This document shows, one piece after another, positions 10,368 to 20,186 of a stretch of DNA of 64,000 bases (positions are counted from its first letter, which is position 1; every line of letters begins with the position of its first letter). A program made the position numbers and the translations under genes. The DNA comes from Aureimonas jatrophae (GTDB lineage Bacteria; Pseudomonadota; Alphaproteobacteria; Rhizobiales; Rhizobiaceae). The notes beneath the pieces were generated by a model that saw nothing but the letters and a program-made list of their open reading frames with translations, searched no databases and was not told where the DNA came from. The DNA is taken from NCBI RefSeq assembly GCF_900104035.1, contig NZ_FNIT01000015.1, positions 1 to 64,000 of the forward strand, read 5' to 3'.

Positions 10368-10463
10368 AGTAGCTACGCTGCGCGTCGTTGACTCGTGCCC
10401 GCATGTCCTGGACGGACGGCGTGCGCCGACGCGCTTGAGGGGCAACCCGGAGAGATTTCGACC

Positions 10464-11807
10464 ATGGCATCGGCAGCGGAACAACTTGCCGCGAACCTCA
10501 ACTTCGCGGCCTTCTCGAAGGCCGAGGACCTCAAGAAGCGCATCTGGTTCACGCTAGGCGCGCTTCTGGTCTACCGCCTCGGTACCTACGTGCCGATGCC
10601 CGGTATCGATCCGCAAGCGCTGGCCCAAGCGTTCCAGCAGCAGTCGACTGGTATCCTCGGCCTGTTCAACATGTTCTCCGGCGGTGCGGTCGGTCGCTTG
10701 GCGATCTTCGCTCTCGGAATCATGCCCTACATCTCCGCTTCGATCATCATTCAGCTGATGACGTCGGTGATCCCGTCGCTTGAGACCTTGAAGAAGGAGG
10801 GTGAGCAGGGACGCAAGGTCATCAACCAGTACACGCGCTACGGCACGGTGCTGCTCGCAACGGTCCAGGCCTACGGCATTGCGGCCGGGCTTCAGTCCGC
10901 CAGCAACATCGTGACCAACCCCGGCACATTCTTCATCATCTCAAGCGTCATCACGCTGGTCGGCGGGACGATGTTCCTGATGTGGCTGGGCGAGCAGATC
11001 ACGGCGCGCGGCATCGGCAACGGTATCTCGCTGATCATCTTCGCCGGCATCGCGGCGAACCTTCCGGCGGCGATTGCGCAACTCCTCGAACTTGGAAGAA
11101 CCGGCGCGCTGTCCACGGCCATCATCCTCCTGGTGATCGTCGTTGTGGTCGCGTGTATCGCGGGCGTCGTCTTCTTCGAACGCGCGCAGCGAAAGCTTCT
11201 GATCCAGTACCCGAAGCGCCAAGTCGGCAACCGTATGTTCCAGGGCGACACCTCGCACCTGCCGCTCAAGCTCAACACGGCGGGCGTGATCCCCCCGATC
11301 TTCGCGTCCTCGCTCCTGCTGCTGCCGGTGACGGTCGCGAACTTCTCGGACACCAGCAATCTCCCGGGCTGGGCGACCGCCATCATCGCGTCGCTGGGTC
11401 ATGGCCAGCCGTTGTATATGATCCTGTACGCGGCGATGATCGCTTTCTTCGCCTTCTTCTACACGGCCATTGTGTTCAACCCGAAGGATACGGCCGACAA
11501 CCTGAAGAAGCATGGTGGCTTCATTCCCGGCATCCGGCCTGGTGAGCGCACCGCCGACTACATCGATTATGTCCTGACGCGCATCACGGTCGTCGGCGCG
11601 ATCTACCTTGTGGTCATCTGCCTCCTGCCCGAAATCCTGATTTCGGCCGCTGGTATTCCATTCTATCTCGGTGGCACCTCGCTTCTGATCGTGGTTTCGG
11701 TCACGATGGACACGGTGGCGCAGATTCAGGGTCACCTGTTGGCCCATCAGTACGAGGGCCTCGTGAAGAAGGCCAAGCTGCGCGGCGGCAGACGGGGAGT
11801 GAGATGA
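10464..11807 (+). CDS. secY: Preprotein translocase channel subunit SecY
   Basis: 447 residues. SecY is the channel of the SecYEG translocon in the inner membrane. Ten membrane segments are visible; key segments are [32 protein letters not shown] (plug and TM2 region), [17 protein letters not shown] and the cytoplasmic [27 protein letters not shown] loop. The ATG at 10464 ([14 protein letters not shown]) follows GGAGAGATTTCGACC; an upstream extension is not conserved. The stop overlaps adk (ATGA). YajC and SecDF, its accessory partners, are encoded at 49140-52182. Confidence 0.97.
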   Translation: MASAAEQLAANLNFAAFSKAEDLKKRIWFTLGALLVYRLGTYVPMPGIDPQALAQAFQQQSTGILGLFNMFSGGAVGRLAIFALGIMPYISASIIIQLMTSVIPSLETLKKEGEQGRKVINQYTRYGTVLLATVQAYGIAAGLQSASNIVTNPGTFFIISSVITLVGGTMFLMWLGEQITARGIGNGISLIIFAGIAANLPAAIAQLLELGRTGALSTAIILLVIVVVVACIAGVVFFERAQRKLLIQYPKRQVGNRMFQGDTSHLPLKLNTAGVIPPIFASSLLLLPVTVANFSDTSNLPGWATAIIASLGHGQPLYMILYAAMIAFFAFFYTAIVFNPKDTADNLKKHGGFIPGIRPGERTADYIDYVLTRITVVGAIYLVVICLLPEILISAAGIPFYLGGTSLLIVVSVTMDTVAQIQGHLLAHQYEGLVKKAKLRGGRRGVR

Positions 11808-12397
11808 GACTGATACTTCTGGGCCCGCCGGGTGCGGGGAAGGGGACCCAGGCCCAACGGCTGATCGATCGGCACGGGATACCGCAGCTCTCGACCGGCG
11901 ACATGTTGCGCGAGGCGGTTGCGCGTCAGACCGATATCGGACGCCGCGCGCAGGCGATCATGGATGCGGGACAGCTGGTACCGGACGAGGTCGTCATCGG
12001 CATCGTCGCCGATCGCATCGCCGAGAACGATGCGAAGGGCGGATTCATTCTGGATGGGTTTCCTCGCACGGTGCCGCAGGCCGAGGCCTTGGACGATCTC
12101 CTGTCCCGCAAGGGACTGAAGATCGATGCCGTTCTGGAATTCCAGGTCGACGAGGACGCTCTTGTTTCCCGGATCGAGAAGCGAGCGGCGGAAACGCTGG
12201 CGGCGGGGAAGCCTGTCCGGAAGGACGACACCCCGGATGTCTTCCGGCGTCGCCTGCAGGAGTTTCGGCAACTGACCGCCGCCGTCGTTCCCTACTATCG
12301 GCAACGCGGGCTCTCGCATGCGATCGACGGGATGGCCCCGATCGACGACGTCACCCGGCAGATCGAGTCTGCCTTGGCCATCGACGTTCGCGTCTGA
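11804..12397 (+). CDS. adk: Adenylate kinase (short-lid form)
   Basis: 197 residues. Interconverts ATP plus AMP with two ADP in the cytoplasm. The P-loop [13 protein letters not shown]-binding [11 protein letters not shown] and GFPRT motifs are intact. The LID region ([27 protein letters not shown]) is short and has no zinc-binding cysteines, as is common in Alphaproteobacteria. Translationally coupled to secY by a four-base overlap; the same secY-adk-rpsM order is widespread in the class. Confidence 0.97.
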   Translation: MRLILLGPPGAGKGTQAQRLIDRHGIPQLSTGDMLREAVARQTDIGRRAQAIMDAGQLVPDEVVIGIVADRIAENDAKGGFILDGFPRTVPQAEALDDLLSRKGLKIDAVLEFQVDEDALVSRIEKRAAETLAAGKPVRKDDTPDVFRRRLQEFRQLTAAVVPYYRQRGLSHAIDGMAPIDDVTRQIESALAIDVRV

Positions 12398-12595
12398 GCG
12401 GATCTGGCGGCGGGATTGACGGATAGAGTGCGACTCCTATAAGGAGCGTTCCAAATCGCGTCATGGCGGATGGGTTGGCGGGCGTGCCATTGGGTGCGTC
12501 TGGCGCCGGCCCTCCGTCGTTTCAGGGAGCGGTCTTGCTCGACCAGCTCCCGCAAGAATGCGTCGTGGCGGATCCACGACCAGAGGAGAACGAAC

Positions 12596-12964
12596 TTGGC
12601 CCGTATCGCTGGCGTCAATATTCCAACCAACAAGCGCGTCGTCGTCGCGCTGCAGTACATTCACGGCATCGGCCCGCGCTTCGCGCAGGAGATCATGGAC
12701 AAGGTTCGCCTGTCCGCCGAGCGTCGCGTCAACGATTTGTCGGACGCCGAAGTCCTGCAGATCCGCGAGATTATCGACCGCGACTACCGGGTCGAGGGCG
12801 ACCTGCGTCGCGAAACCTCGATGAACATCAAGCGGCTGATGGATCTCGGTTGCTACCGTGGCCTGCGTCACCGTCGCGGCCTGCCGGTCCGCGGTCAGCG
12901 CACGCACACGAACGCTCGTACCCGCAAGGGTCCGGCCAAGGCGATCGCCGGCAAGAAGAAGTAA
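12596..12964 (+). CDS. rpsM: 30S ribosomal protein S13 (TTG start)
   Basis: 122 residues, the normal length. The conserved N-terminus (M)[21 protein letters not shown] begins at a TTG codon; a GGAG ribosome-binding site lies seven bases upstream (12585-12588), and the longer in-frame ATG reading adds unrelated sequence. S13 contacts the P-site tRNA and 23S rRNA in the subunit bridge; [26 protein letters not shown] is diagnostic. The 198-base gap after adk may carry its promoter. rpmJ and rpsD, present here in some bacteria, are absent, as usual in this class. Confidence 0.96.
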   Translation: MARIAGVNIPTNKRVVVALQYIHGIGPRFAQEIMDKVRLSAERRVNDLSDAEVLQIREIIDRDYRVEGDLRRETSMNIKRLMDLGCYRGLRHRRGLPVRGQRTHTNARTRKGPAKAIAGKKK

Positions 12965-13067
12965 GTCCGGCAGCTGCGAGGCGGCTGTCGTATGTAAGCC
13001 CGGGCCGCGGTCCGGGCTGGTGGAGCCGCCGGAATTACGGCGGTGTCGAGATCGAACAGGATAGAAC

Positions 13068-13457
13068 ATGGCCAAGGAAGCCCAGCGCGTTCGCCGTCGC
13101 GAGCGCAAGAACATCACGTCCGGCGTCGCCCACGTGAACTCCTCCTTCAACAACACGCTGATCACGATCACTGATGCGCAGGGCAATGCCATCGCCTGGT
13201 CGTCGGCGGGCGCGCAGGGCTTCAAGGGCTCGCGCAAGTCGACACCCTTCGCCGCTCAGATCGCGGCCGAGGATGCGGCCAAGAAGGCGCAGGAGCACGG
13301 CATGCGCACGCTCGAGGTCGAGGTGTCGGGCCCCGGGTCGGGACGTGAGTCTGCTCTGCGCGCGTTGCAGGCTGCGGGCTTCACGATCACGTCGATCCGC
13401 GACGTCACCCCGATCCCGCACAACGGCGTTCGCCCGCGCAAGAAGCGCCGCGTCTGA
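13068..13457 (+). CDS. rpsK: 30S ribosomal protein S11
   Basis: 129 residues. S11 lies on the 30S platform near the E site. [43 protein letters not shown] and the C-terminal [19 protein letters not shown] are invariant. A hairpin follows before rpoA. Confidence 0.98.
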   Translation: MAKEAQRVRRRERKNITSGVAHVNSSFNNTLITITDAQGNAIAWSSAGAQGFKGSRKSTPFAAQIAAEDAAKKAQEHGMRTLEVEVSGPGSGRESALRALQAAGFTITSIRDVTPIPHNGVRPRKKRRV

Positions 13458-13485
13458 CGCCGGCTTTCGGGCCGCATGACCTTTG

Positions 13486-13517
13486 GCCGCGCTGCCCCGA
13501 TCGGGCAGCGCGGCTTT
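13486..13517 (+). terminator. GC-rich hairpin between rpsK and rpoA
   Basis: GCCGCGCTGCCC (13486-13497) pairs perfectly with GGGCAGCGCGGC (13503-13514) around a five-base loop, followed by TTT. The 12-bp stem is very stable but the T-run is short, so partial termination is more likely than a complete stop. Confidence 0.6.
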
Positions 13518-13599
13518 CGCCGTAGTTCGGGAAGCCGATTCTTCCCTCAGACCTATCGCCACGATTGGATGGTGGCGAGGCAGCTGAAAGGCAAGCGCG

Positions 13600-14619
13600 A
13601 TGATCGCGAGCAACTGGCAGGACCTGACCAAGCCCAACCAGGTCGTTTTCAAGAGCGGTGGAAGCCGTACCAAGGCGTCGCTGGTCGCCGAGCCACTGGA
13701 GCGCGGCTTCGGCCTGACGCTCGGCAACGCGCTACGCCGCGTCCTTCTCTCCTCGCTGCAGGGTGCGGCGGTGACGGCCGTTCAGATCGACGGCGTGCTG
13801 CATGAGTTCTCCTCGATCGCCGGCGTGCGCGAGGACGTGACCGACATCGTCCTCAACATCAAGGAAATCGCCATCGGCATGCAGGGCGAAGGCCCGAAGC
13901 GGATGGTCCTGCGCAAGTCCGGCCCGGGGGTCGTCACGGCTGGTGACATCCAGACCGTCGGCGACATCGAGATCCTGAATCCGGACCATGAGATCTGCAC
14001 GTTGGACGACGGTGCCGAGATCCGCATGGAGTTCACGGTCAACACCGGTAAGGGCTATGTGCCCGCGGACCAAAGCCGGGCCGAGGATGCACCGATCGGC
14101 CTGATCCCGGTCGATGCGCTCTTTTCGCCGGTCAAGAAGGTCTCCTATCGCGTCGAGAACACGCGCGAGGGCCAGGACCTCAACAAGGACAAGCTGACCA
14201 TGGAGATCGTCACCGACGGCTCCATCACCGGCGAGGATGCTGTGGCCTACGCTGCGCGCATCCTGCAGGACCAGCTGTCGGTGTTCGTGAACTTCGAGGA
14301 GCCGCAGCGTGAGACGCGTGGCGCCGAGGAGCACATCGCCGAACTCGCGTTCAATCCGGCGCTGCTCAAGAAGGTCGACGAGCTCGAGCTTTCGGTGCGT
14401 TCGGCCAACTGCCTGAAGAACGACAACATCGTTTATATCGGCGATCTGATCCAGAAGACCGAGGCGGAGATGCTGCGCACCCCGAACTTCGGGCGCAAGT
14501 CGCTGAACGAGATCAAGGAGGTTCTGGCCTCCATGGGTCTGCACCTCGGCATGGAGGTCAGCGCCTGGCCGCCGGAGAACATCGACGATCTGGCCAAGCG
14601 CTACGAGGATCAGTACTGA
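13600..14619 (+). CDS. rpoA: RNA polymerase alpha subunit
   Basis: 339 residues. The N-terminal domain for dimerisation and core assembly is complete ([41 protein letters not shown]). The C-terminal domain that binds UP elements and activators carries [22 protein letters not shown] and [25 protein letters not shown]. Lies between rpsK and rplQ in the alpha operon, as in most bacteria. The start ([15 protein letters not shown]) agrees with other alphaproteobacterial RpoA proteins. Confidence 0.98.
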   Translation: MIASNWQDLTKPNQVVFKSGGSRTKASLVAEPLERGFGLTLGNALRRVLLSSLQGAAVTAVQIDGVLHEFSSIAGVREDVTDIVLNIKEIAIGMQGEGPKRMVLRKSGPGVVTAGDIQTVGDIEILNPDHEICTLDDGAEIRMEFTVNTGKGYVPADQSRAEDAPIGLIPVDALFSPVKKVSYRVENTREGQDLNKDKLTMEIVTDGSITGEDAVAYAARILQDQLSVFVNFEEPQRETRGAEEHIAELAFNPALLKKVDELELSVRSANCLKNDNIVYIGDLIQKTEAEMLRTPNFGRKSLNEIKEVLASMGLHLGMEVSAWPPENIDDLAKRYEDQY

Positions 14620-14763
14620 TCCCATTCGACGGGCTGCCCGACGGCGACGAGCCGCCGGGCAGCAAGACTGCCCCATAAGATTCAAAGGCACATGCGCCCG
14701 TGTTTGCGGGATTGCGAGGATGCCGTCCCCGGCCCCGGCCGGACCTTTTCAAGGAGAAGACCC

Positions 14764-15186
14764 ATGCGTCACGGAAATCGCGGTCGTAAGCTCAACCGCA
14801 CCCACGAGCACCGCAAGGCAATGTTCGCCAATATGGTCGCCTCGCTCATCGAGCACGAGCAGATCGTCACAACGTTGCCGAAGGCGAAGGACCTGCGTCC
14901 GATCGTCGAGAAGATGATCACGCTTGGCAAGCGCGGTGACCTCCATGCACGTCGCGAGGCCATCAGCCGCGTGCGGGACGAGACGGTCATCAAGAAGCTC
15001 TTCGATACGCTTGCGCCGCGCTACGCCGGCCGCAACGGCGGCTACACGCGCGTTCTGAAGGCCGGCTTCCGTCGTGGTGACAACGCTCCGCTGGCGGTGA
15101 TCGAGTTCGTGGACCGCGATGTCGACGCGCGTGGCGCGGTCGATCGCGCCCGTACCGAGGCGGCCGGCGAGCAGGATGCCGCCTGA
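14764..15186 (+). CDS. rplQ: 50S ribosomal protein L17
   Basis: 140 residues starting [24 protein letters not shown], after an AAGGAGAAGACCC leader at the ideal distance; an upstream in-frame ATG gives a non-conserved extension. L17 lies at the tunnel exit side of the 50S subunit. The C-terminus ends in an acidic Ala-rich tail. It closes the ribosomal block with a strong terminator. Confidence 0.98.
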   Translation: MRHGNRGRKLNRTHEHRKAMFANMVASLIEHEQIVTTLPKAKDLRPIVEKMITLGKRGDLHARREAISRVRDETVIKKLFDTLAPRYAGRNGGYTRVLKAGFRRGDNAPLAVIEFVDRDVDARGAVDRARTEAAGEQDAA

Positions 15187-15212
15187 TCGATCCTCGATCG
15201 TAACCGAATGTG

Positions 15213-15236
15213 AAGGGGCCCGCTGGGCCCCTTTTT
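15213..15236 (+). terminator. Intrinsic terminator after rplQ
   Basis: AAGGGGCCC and GGGCCCCTT form the stem around a short loop and are followed by a T-run. The preceding ATGTGAA and GATCCTCGA elements recur before the terminator at 16822-16846. Confidence 0.88.
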
Positions 15237-15276
15237 CGTTTCCGATCGTTCGTTCAGGACCCAACGGAGGATCGAT

Positions 15277-16290
15277 ATGACGGACCGCGTCCTCGTCACC
15301 GGAGCGTCCGGTTTCATCGCGAAGCACATCGTGCTGCAGCTCGTGCGCGATGGTGTCGCCGTTCGTGGATCGGTTCGAAGCGCATCGAAGGCGGACGAGG
15401 TTCGTGCCGTACTGCGTCGCCACGGATGTGATCCCGAGTTGTTCGAACCGATCGAACTCGATCTGGCGCAGGAGGCAGGCTGGCAAATCGCTGCGCGGGA
15501 TTGCCGCTATGTGCTGCACACGGCATCGCCGTTCCCGGGTCGTCAGCCACGCGGCAAGTTCGCCCTCGTGCCGGCTGCACGCGACGGAACCCTGCGAGCG
15601 CTCAAGGCCGCTCGCGAAGCCGGATGTGAACGGGTTGTCGTGACCTCTTCGGTGGCCGCGGTCTTCTATGGTTACCCCCGAGACGACGCACGGGTCTTCG
15701 GGGAACAGGACGTCTCGCGAATCGAGAGCGACGCGATTTCGCCTTATGCGGTCTCGAAGACCGTTGCCGAGGAAGCGGCCTGGGCCTTCAGCCGCGAGCA
15801 CGGTCTATCCCTGGCTACGGTCAACCCGGCACTCGTCTTCGGACCGGCGCTCGACAGCGTGCTGGGTACGTCGGCGATGCTTGTCGACTGGATGGCGCGT
15901 CGTCGTATCCCCTTCCTGCCGGACGTGACCTTCGGCATCGCGGATGTCCGTGATGTGGCGACCGCGCATGTGAGAGCGATGCCTCATCCCGAGGCGGCCC
16001 GACGTCGGTTCATCGTCAGCGGAGGCGAGCGAACGCTCCGCTCGGTCGCCGCAACGGCTCGAGCCGCCAATCCGGGAGCGTTGGGGTTTGCGCCGTTGCC
16101 GATCCCATCCGGCTTGGTGCGAGCCGGAGCGCGTGTCGTGCCACCATTGGCGATGCTGGCGGAAGAAGTCGATCGTATCAAGTCGTTGGATACGACCCCG
16201 CTTCGCGAACTGTTGGGAATAACTCCACGGTCGCCGGAAGTCGCGGTGCAGGATCTCGTTGAGAGTATCATGCAGTATGGACGGTCTTGA
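15277..16290 (+). CDS. NAD(P)-dependent epimerase/reductase of the extended SDR family
   Basis: 337 residues. The N-terminal dinucleotide motif VTGASGFIAKHI (GxxGxxA/G type), the catalytic-type YAVSK, and TSSVAAV upstream of it mark an extended short-chain dehydrogenase/reductase similar to dihydroflavonol 4-reductase-like enzymes. The substrate cannot be told from sequence. A GGAGGATCGAT leader supports the ATG. It stands alone between the rplQ terminator and a small peptide gene, where the Deg protease gene usually follows rplQ directly, so it looks like an accessory insertion. Confidence 0.85.
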   Translation: MTDRVLVTGASGFIAKHIVLQLVRDGVAVRGSVRSASKADEVRAVLRRHGCDPELFEPIELDLAQEAGWQIAARDCRYVLHTASPFPGRQPRGKFALVPAARDGTLRALKAAREAGCERVVVTSSVAAVFYGYPRDDARVFGEQDVSRIESDAISPYAVSKTVAEEAAWAFSREHGLSLATVNPALVFGPALDSVLGTSAMLVDWMARRRIPFLPDVTFGIADVRDVATAHVRAMPHPEAARRRFIVSGGERTLRSVAATARAANPGALGFAPLPIPSGLVRAGARVVPPLAMLAEEVDRIKSLDTTPLRELLGITPRSPEVAVQDLVESIMQYGRS

Positions 16291-16625
16291 TACTGTCGTC
16301 GAAACCTAAAGGCGTTGGTTGCGGTCCCGGGAATGGACATGTCTCGCACGCGATGCCGTCTGTACCATGTTTGAACGCACGGATGGCCGAGATCGTTACC
16401 AAACCCCTGTCAGCGTTCGGTTCCCCGCATCCTGCATAAGACAGGAGATGTTGCAGTTGGGTGATAGCTGAATGGGCAAACCCGTGCGATACGGGACTCG
16501 CACCGCCTGATGCTCCCCAAAATGAAATCATGACGCAACCAAGCTGCGTTAGATCCATTTCCTTGTCGAATGGGGACATGACGCTGCCAAAGTCGCGGCG
16601 AGTTTACACGGATTAAACGAATACT
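16291..16625 (+). other. 335-base intergenic region with an inverted repeat
   Basis: No convincing gene on either strand. Base composition is somewhat less GC-rich than its neighbours. Just before the small gene at 16626 is GTTTA-N7-TAAAC (16602-16618), a possible operator. No clear terminator for the preceding reductase gene was found. Confidence 0.4.
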
Positions 16626-16793
16626 ATGGAAGATACCGGGGCTCTCAACAACACGAGCGGGTTCTCGATGCGTCGCACGGTCCTTACGCTTCTCGGTGCG
16701 TTCTTTGCGTTTGGCGTACTGACCGCCAGCTACGCAACCGCTGAACTGCCGGAGACCCCGGCTGCCATCGAAATGGGGATGCAGTCGCGCTGA
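16626..16793 (+). CDS. Small predicted membrane or secreted peptide, 55 residues
   Basis: The reading frame encodes a short N-terminus, then RRTVLTLLGAFFAFGVLTASYATA, written here as positions 16-39: two arginines followed by a hydrophobic stretch, resembling a signal peptide or single membrane span, and a short Pro/Glu-rich tail ending GMQSR. Met15 is an alternative start. No good ribosome-binding site is visible for either start. A strong terminator follows the stop by 28 bases and an inverted repeat precedes the start, which supports a real transcription unit. The family is not recognised. Confidence 0.45.
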   Translation: MEDTGALNNTSGFSMRRTVLTLLGAFFAFGVLTASYATAELPETPAAIEMGMQSR

Positions 16794-16821
16794 TCTCGCG
16801 GCGATCCTCGACTTCGATGTG

Positions 16822-16846
16822 AAAGGGCCCTTGGGGCCCTTTTTTC
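16822..16846 (+). terminator. Intrinsic terminator before the Deg protease gene
   Basis: AAAGGGCCC pairs with GGGCCCTTT across a short TTG loop, followed by a run of six T. Together with the preceding ATGTGAA it closely resembles the rplQ terminator at 15213. Confidence 0.85.
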
Positions 16847-16910
16847 GTGCCGGTTCCTGTCCTATTCCGACCACGTGCCAAGGCGCACTTAGGCAGCTGG
16901 CAGGTGAATC

Positions 16911-18344
16911 ATGGGACGATCGCTCTCGGTACTGATGGCCTCTGCGGTGATGCTCGGCTTCTCGCCAGCAGCAGCGGTCCATGCGCAAGAAGCGACGGCA
17001 CCGGTCGCGTCGCAACCGATCACATCGGGGGCTCGCGCCCCGACGAGCCAAGCCGAGATCAAGCTGAGCTTTGCGCCTCTGGTGAAGACGAGTGCGCCAG
17101 CGGTCGTCAACGTCTACGCGGCGCGGGCCGTGGCGAACCGGAGCCCGTTCGCCGGAGACCCGTTCTTCGAACAGTTTTTCGGGCGACAGCCATCGCGTCC
17201 CCGGATGGAGTCGTCGCTGGGTTCCGGCGTGCTGGTCGAATCCTCAGGCGTTCTGGTGACCAACAACCACGTCATCGAGAATGCGGACGAGATTCGCGTG
17301 GCCTTGGCCGACGGGCGCGAGTTTGCCGCGAAGTTACTCCTCAAGGACGCACGGACCGATCTGGCCGTCTTGAAGATCGAAGGCGACGAACCGTTCCCGG
17401 TCGTTCCGATCGCCGACTCGGACGCGGCGCAGATCGGTGATCTGGTGCTGGCCATCGGCAACCCGTTCGGTATCGGTCAGACCGTGACCAACGGTATCGT
17501 GTCCGCGCTCGCGCGCACGCATGTCGGCGTCAACGATTTCGGCTACTTCATTCAAACCGATGCCGCGATCAATCCCGGCAACTCGGGTGGCGCGTTGATC
17601 GATATGCGAGGCCAACTGGTCGGCATCAACACGGCGATCTTCTCGCGCTCCGGGGGGTCGAACGGGATCGGCTTCGCGATTCCGTCCAACATGGTCCGGG
17701 CGTTCGTCGAGGCGGCGGAGCGAGGGACGCGGTTCGAGCGTCCCTACATCGGTGCTGTGTTCACGCCCGTAACCGCCGAGATCGCGGAAGCGCTTGGCCT
17801 GCCTCGGCCAAACGGTGCCCTCGTACAGACCGTCCGACCCGGTGGTCCGGCCGAAGACGCCGGGTTGCGGGAAGGGGACGTCGTTCTCGCCATGAACGGC
17901 TTCACCATCGATAACCCTGATACGCTGGGCTACCGACTAGCCACGGCCGGGATCGGGCGCGATGCCGAGTTGCGGGTCGAGGGGAGCGGAGGCGAAGAGA
18001 CACTGCGACTTGCCTTGCAGGCGGCTCCGGAAACGCCCGCCCGTGACGAGCGCCGCATCGAGGGGGAGACGCCCTTTGCCGGCGCGAGCGTGGCTAACCT
18101 GTCCCCCCGTCTGGCGGAGGAACTCGACATGCCCGACACGCGCCAAGGCGTCGTGGTCATGGAGGTCGAGCCCGGCACCCCGGCGGCTCGTCTGGGCTTT
18201 CAACCGAAGGACGTCATCCTCGCACTGAATGGCCGAAAGATCGATTCGTCCGCCGATCTGGAGCGGCGTGCCGAGGATGGGCGGCGAGGATGGGAGATCG
18301 AGGTCGAGCGCGACGGCAAGACCCTGGTGCAACGGGTGCGTTAA
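16911..18344 (+). CDS. Periplasmic Deg/HtrA-type serine protease with two PDZ domains
   Basis: 477 residues. A signal peptide (MGRSLSVLMASAVMLGF, cleavage near VHAQ) directs it to the periplasm, where this family degrades or refolds damaged envelope proteins. The trypsin-like triad is His120 (TNNHVI), Asp150 (TDLAVL) and Ser225 (GNSGGAL). Two PDZ domains follow (about 265-355 with GPAEDAGLREGDVVLAMNG; 385-475 with AARLGFQPKDVILALNG). The length and layout match the Do/DegQ group; the paralogue name cannot be fixed. The rplQ-deg-rarA-crcB-rluC order is common in Rhizobiales. Confidence 0.92.
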   Translation: MGRSLSVLMASAVMLGFSPAAAVHAQEATAPVASQPITSGARAPTSQAEIKLSFAPLVKTSAPAVVNVYAARAVANRSPFAGDPFFEQFFGRQPSRPRMESSLGSGVLVESSGVLVTNNHVIENADEIRVALADGREFAAKLLLKDARTDLAVLKIEGDEPFPVVPIADSDAAQIGDLVLAIGNPFGIGQTVTNGIVSALARTHVGVNDFGYFIQTDAAINPGNSGGALIDMRGQLVGINTAIFSRSGGSNGIGFAIPSNMVRAFVEAAERGTRFERPYIGAVFTPVTAEIAEALGLPRPNGALVQTVRPGGPAEDAGLREGDVVLAMNGFTIDNPDTLGYRLATAGIGRDAELRVEGSGGEETLRLALQAAPETPARDERRIEGETPFAGASVANLSPRLAEELDMPDTRQGVVVMEVEPGTPAARLGFQPKDVILALNGRKIDSSADLERRAEDGRRGWEIEVERDGKTLVQRVR

Positions 18345-18362
18345 GGCGCGGAGCGAGGCAGC

Positions 18363-19709
18363 ATGGCCGATCTTTTCGGCTCCACCGAACCGGACCACGG
18401 TGCGCGCCGTGTCGTGGACGACGATTGGGTAGGGCGCCCGCTTGCCGATCGTCTGCGTCCGCGCGTCTTGAGCGAGGTTGTCGGTCAGGAGCATCTCACG
18501 GGGCCAGACGGTGTTCTCTCCCGCATGCTGGCAAGTGGCACGCTGGGATCGCTGATCCTCTGGGGGCCGCCCGGCACCGGCAAGACGACGCTGGCGCGAC
18601 TTCTCGCGAACGAGACCGAGTTCGCGTTCGAGCAGATTTCGGCGATCTTCTCGGGCGTTGCGGACTTGAAGAAGGTCTTCGAGGCAGCGCGTATGCGCCG
18701 TCGGAGCGGGCGGCGGACGCTGCTTTTCGTGGACGAAATCCACCGCTTCAACCGAGCTCAGCAAGACAGCTTCCTGCCGGTTCTCGAGGATGGTACCGTC
18801 GTGCTGGTCGGCGCGACCACCGAAAACCCGAGCTTCGAGCTGAACGCGGCGCTCCTGTCGCGGGCCCGGGTTCTCGTCCTTCATCCCCACACGCAGGCCA
18901 GCCTGGCGCAACTGCTGGAACGCGCGGAACAGGCGGAGGGGCGAGAGCTGCCGCTGGACGAGACCGCTCGGCTCTCCCTTCTCCGCATGGCGGACGGCGA
19001 TGGACGCGCGGTGCTCACGCTCGCGGAAGAAGCCTGGAGAGCAGCGCGACCCGGTGAACGCCTGGACGAGGCCGCGTTGCAGCGCGTTCTCCAGCGCCGG
19101 GCTCCGATCTACGACAAGTCGCAGGATGGGCACTACAATCTCATCTCGGCCCTGCACAAGTCGGTGCGCGGGTCGGATCCGGATGCAGCGCTTTACTATC
19201 TTTGCCGGATGCTCGACGCCGGTGAGGACCCGCTGTTTCTGGCTCGCCGCCTCGTGCGCATGGCGGTCGAGGATATCGGCCTTGCGGACCCCCAGGCGCT
19301 GGTCGTCTGCAACGCGGCGAAGGATGCCTACGATTTTCTCGGTAGTCCGGAGGGCGAACTCGCGCTGGCGCAGGCCGCCATCTATCTCGCGAGCGCCCCG
19401 AAGTCGAACGCCGTCTATGTCGCCTATAAGTCCGCGGTTCGCACGGCGAAGCAGAATGGTTCGCTTCCGCCGCCGGCGCACATACTCAACGCACCCACGA
19501 AGCTGATGAAGAGCGAAGGCTACGGCCAGGGCTACGAATACGACCATGACGCGCCGGGTGCCTTCTCCGGACAGGATTACTTTCCGGAGCGGCTGGGTCG
19601 GCGAACCTTCTACGAACCGACGGACCGCGGCGCGGAACGGGAGATCGGGCGGCGATTGCAGCACTGGGATGCCCGGCGTCGCGAGCGGGACGATCGCTCG
19701 CGTGACTGA
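18363..19709 (+). CDS. rarA: Replication-associated recombination protein A (AAA+ ATPase)
   Basis: 448 residues, MgsA/RarA/WRNIP1 family, acting at stalled replication forks. Walker [10 protein letters not shown], Walker [17 protein letters not shown], sensor 1 [12 protein letters not shown] and the C-terminal tetramerisation region ([57 protein letters not shown]) are all diagnostic. It starts 18 bases after the Deg gene with a GGAGCGAGGCAGC leader, so they are probably cotranscribed. Confidence 0.95.
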   Translation: MADLFGSTEPDHGARRVVDDDWVGRPLADRLRPRVLSEVVGQEHLTGPDGVLSRMLASGTLGSLILWGPPGTGKTTLARLLANETEFAFEQISAIFSGVADLKKVFEAARMRRRSGRRTLLFVDEIHRFNRAQQDSFLPVLEDGTVVLVGATTENPSFELNAALLSRARVLVLHPHTQASLAQLLERAEQAEGRELPLDETARLSLLRMADGDGRAVLTLAEEAWRAARPGERLDEAALQRVLQRRAPIYDKSQDGHYNLISALHKSVRGSDPDAALYYLCRMLDAGEDPLFLARRLVRMAVEDIGLADPQALVVCNAAKDAYDFLGSPEGELALAQAAIYLASAPKSNAVYVAYKSAVRTAKQNGSLPPPAHILNAPTKLMKSEGYGQGYEYDHDAPGAFSGQDYFPERLGRRTFYEPTDRGAEREIGRRLQHWDARRRERDDRSRD

Positions 19710-19733
19710 GAGGCTTTTGCCCGGAGATCGAGC

Positions 19734-20114
19734 TTGTTGCTGAATGTCCTGCTTGTCGCGGTCGGCGGCGCGTGCGGTTCCGTGCTCCGCTATCTTGTGA
19801 CGCTCGCCGGTACGCGCTGGCTGGGTCCCGACTGGCCTTCGGGGACAGTTTTCGTGAACGTCAGCGGCTCTCTCCTAATGGGCGTCGCGGTCGAGATGAT
19901 CACCCGGCGCTTCGGCGGCTCCGGCGAGTTGAGGCTACTCCTCACGACCGGCTTCCTTGGGGGGTACACGACATTCTCGTCGTTCTCCCTCGATGCAGCC
20001 GTCCTGTGGGAGCGCGGCGACACGCTGGCGAGCCTCGTCTACGTCCTGGGCAGCGTCGGCTTGGGCCTGGTCGCGCTGTTTGCAGGGCTGGCGCTCGCTC
20101 GCCACATGCTCTGA
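19734..20114 (+). CDS. crcB: Fluoride ion channel CrcB/Fluc
   Basis: 126 residues, four predicted membrane helices. Fluc dimers export fluoride passively. The signature GTVFVNVSGSLLMGV and TTGFLGGYTTFSSFS (with the Phe residues lining the pore) are present. The start is TTG (LLNVLLVAVGGACGSVLRY) with GGAG about nine bases upstream; no in-frame ATG precedes the conserved sequence. No crcB (fluoride) riboswitch was recognised in the 24-base gap after rarA. Confidence 0.93.
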   Translation: MLLNVLLVAVGGACGSVLRYLVTLAGTRWLGPDWPSGTVFVNVSGSLLMGVAVEMITRRFGGSGELRLLLTTGFLGGYTTFSSFSLDAAVLWERGDTLASLVYVLGSVGLGLVALFAGLALARHML

Positions 20115-20186
20115 GGTCAGCGGCGACACCGTTTCGGTTTCGTTCCGGATAGGCTATTGCGGCGCTGAACGCTTATAGGAGCCGGT

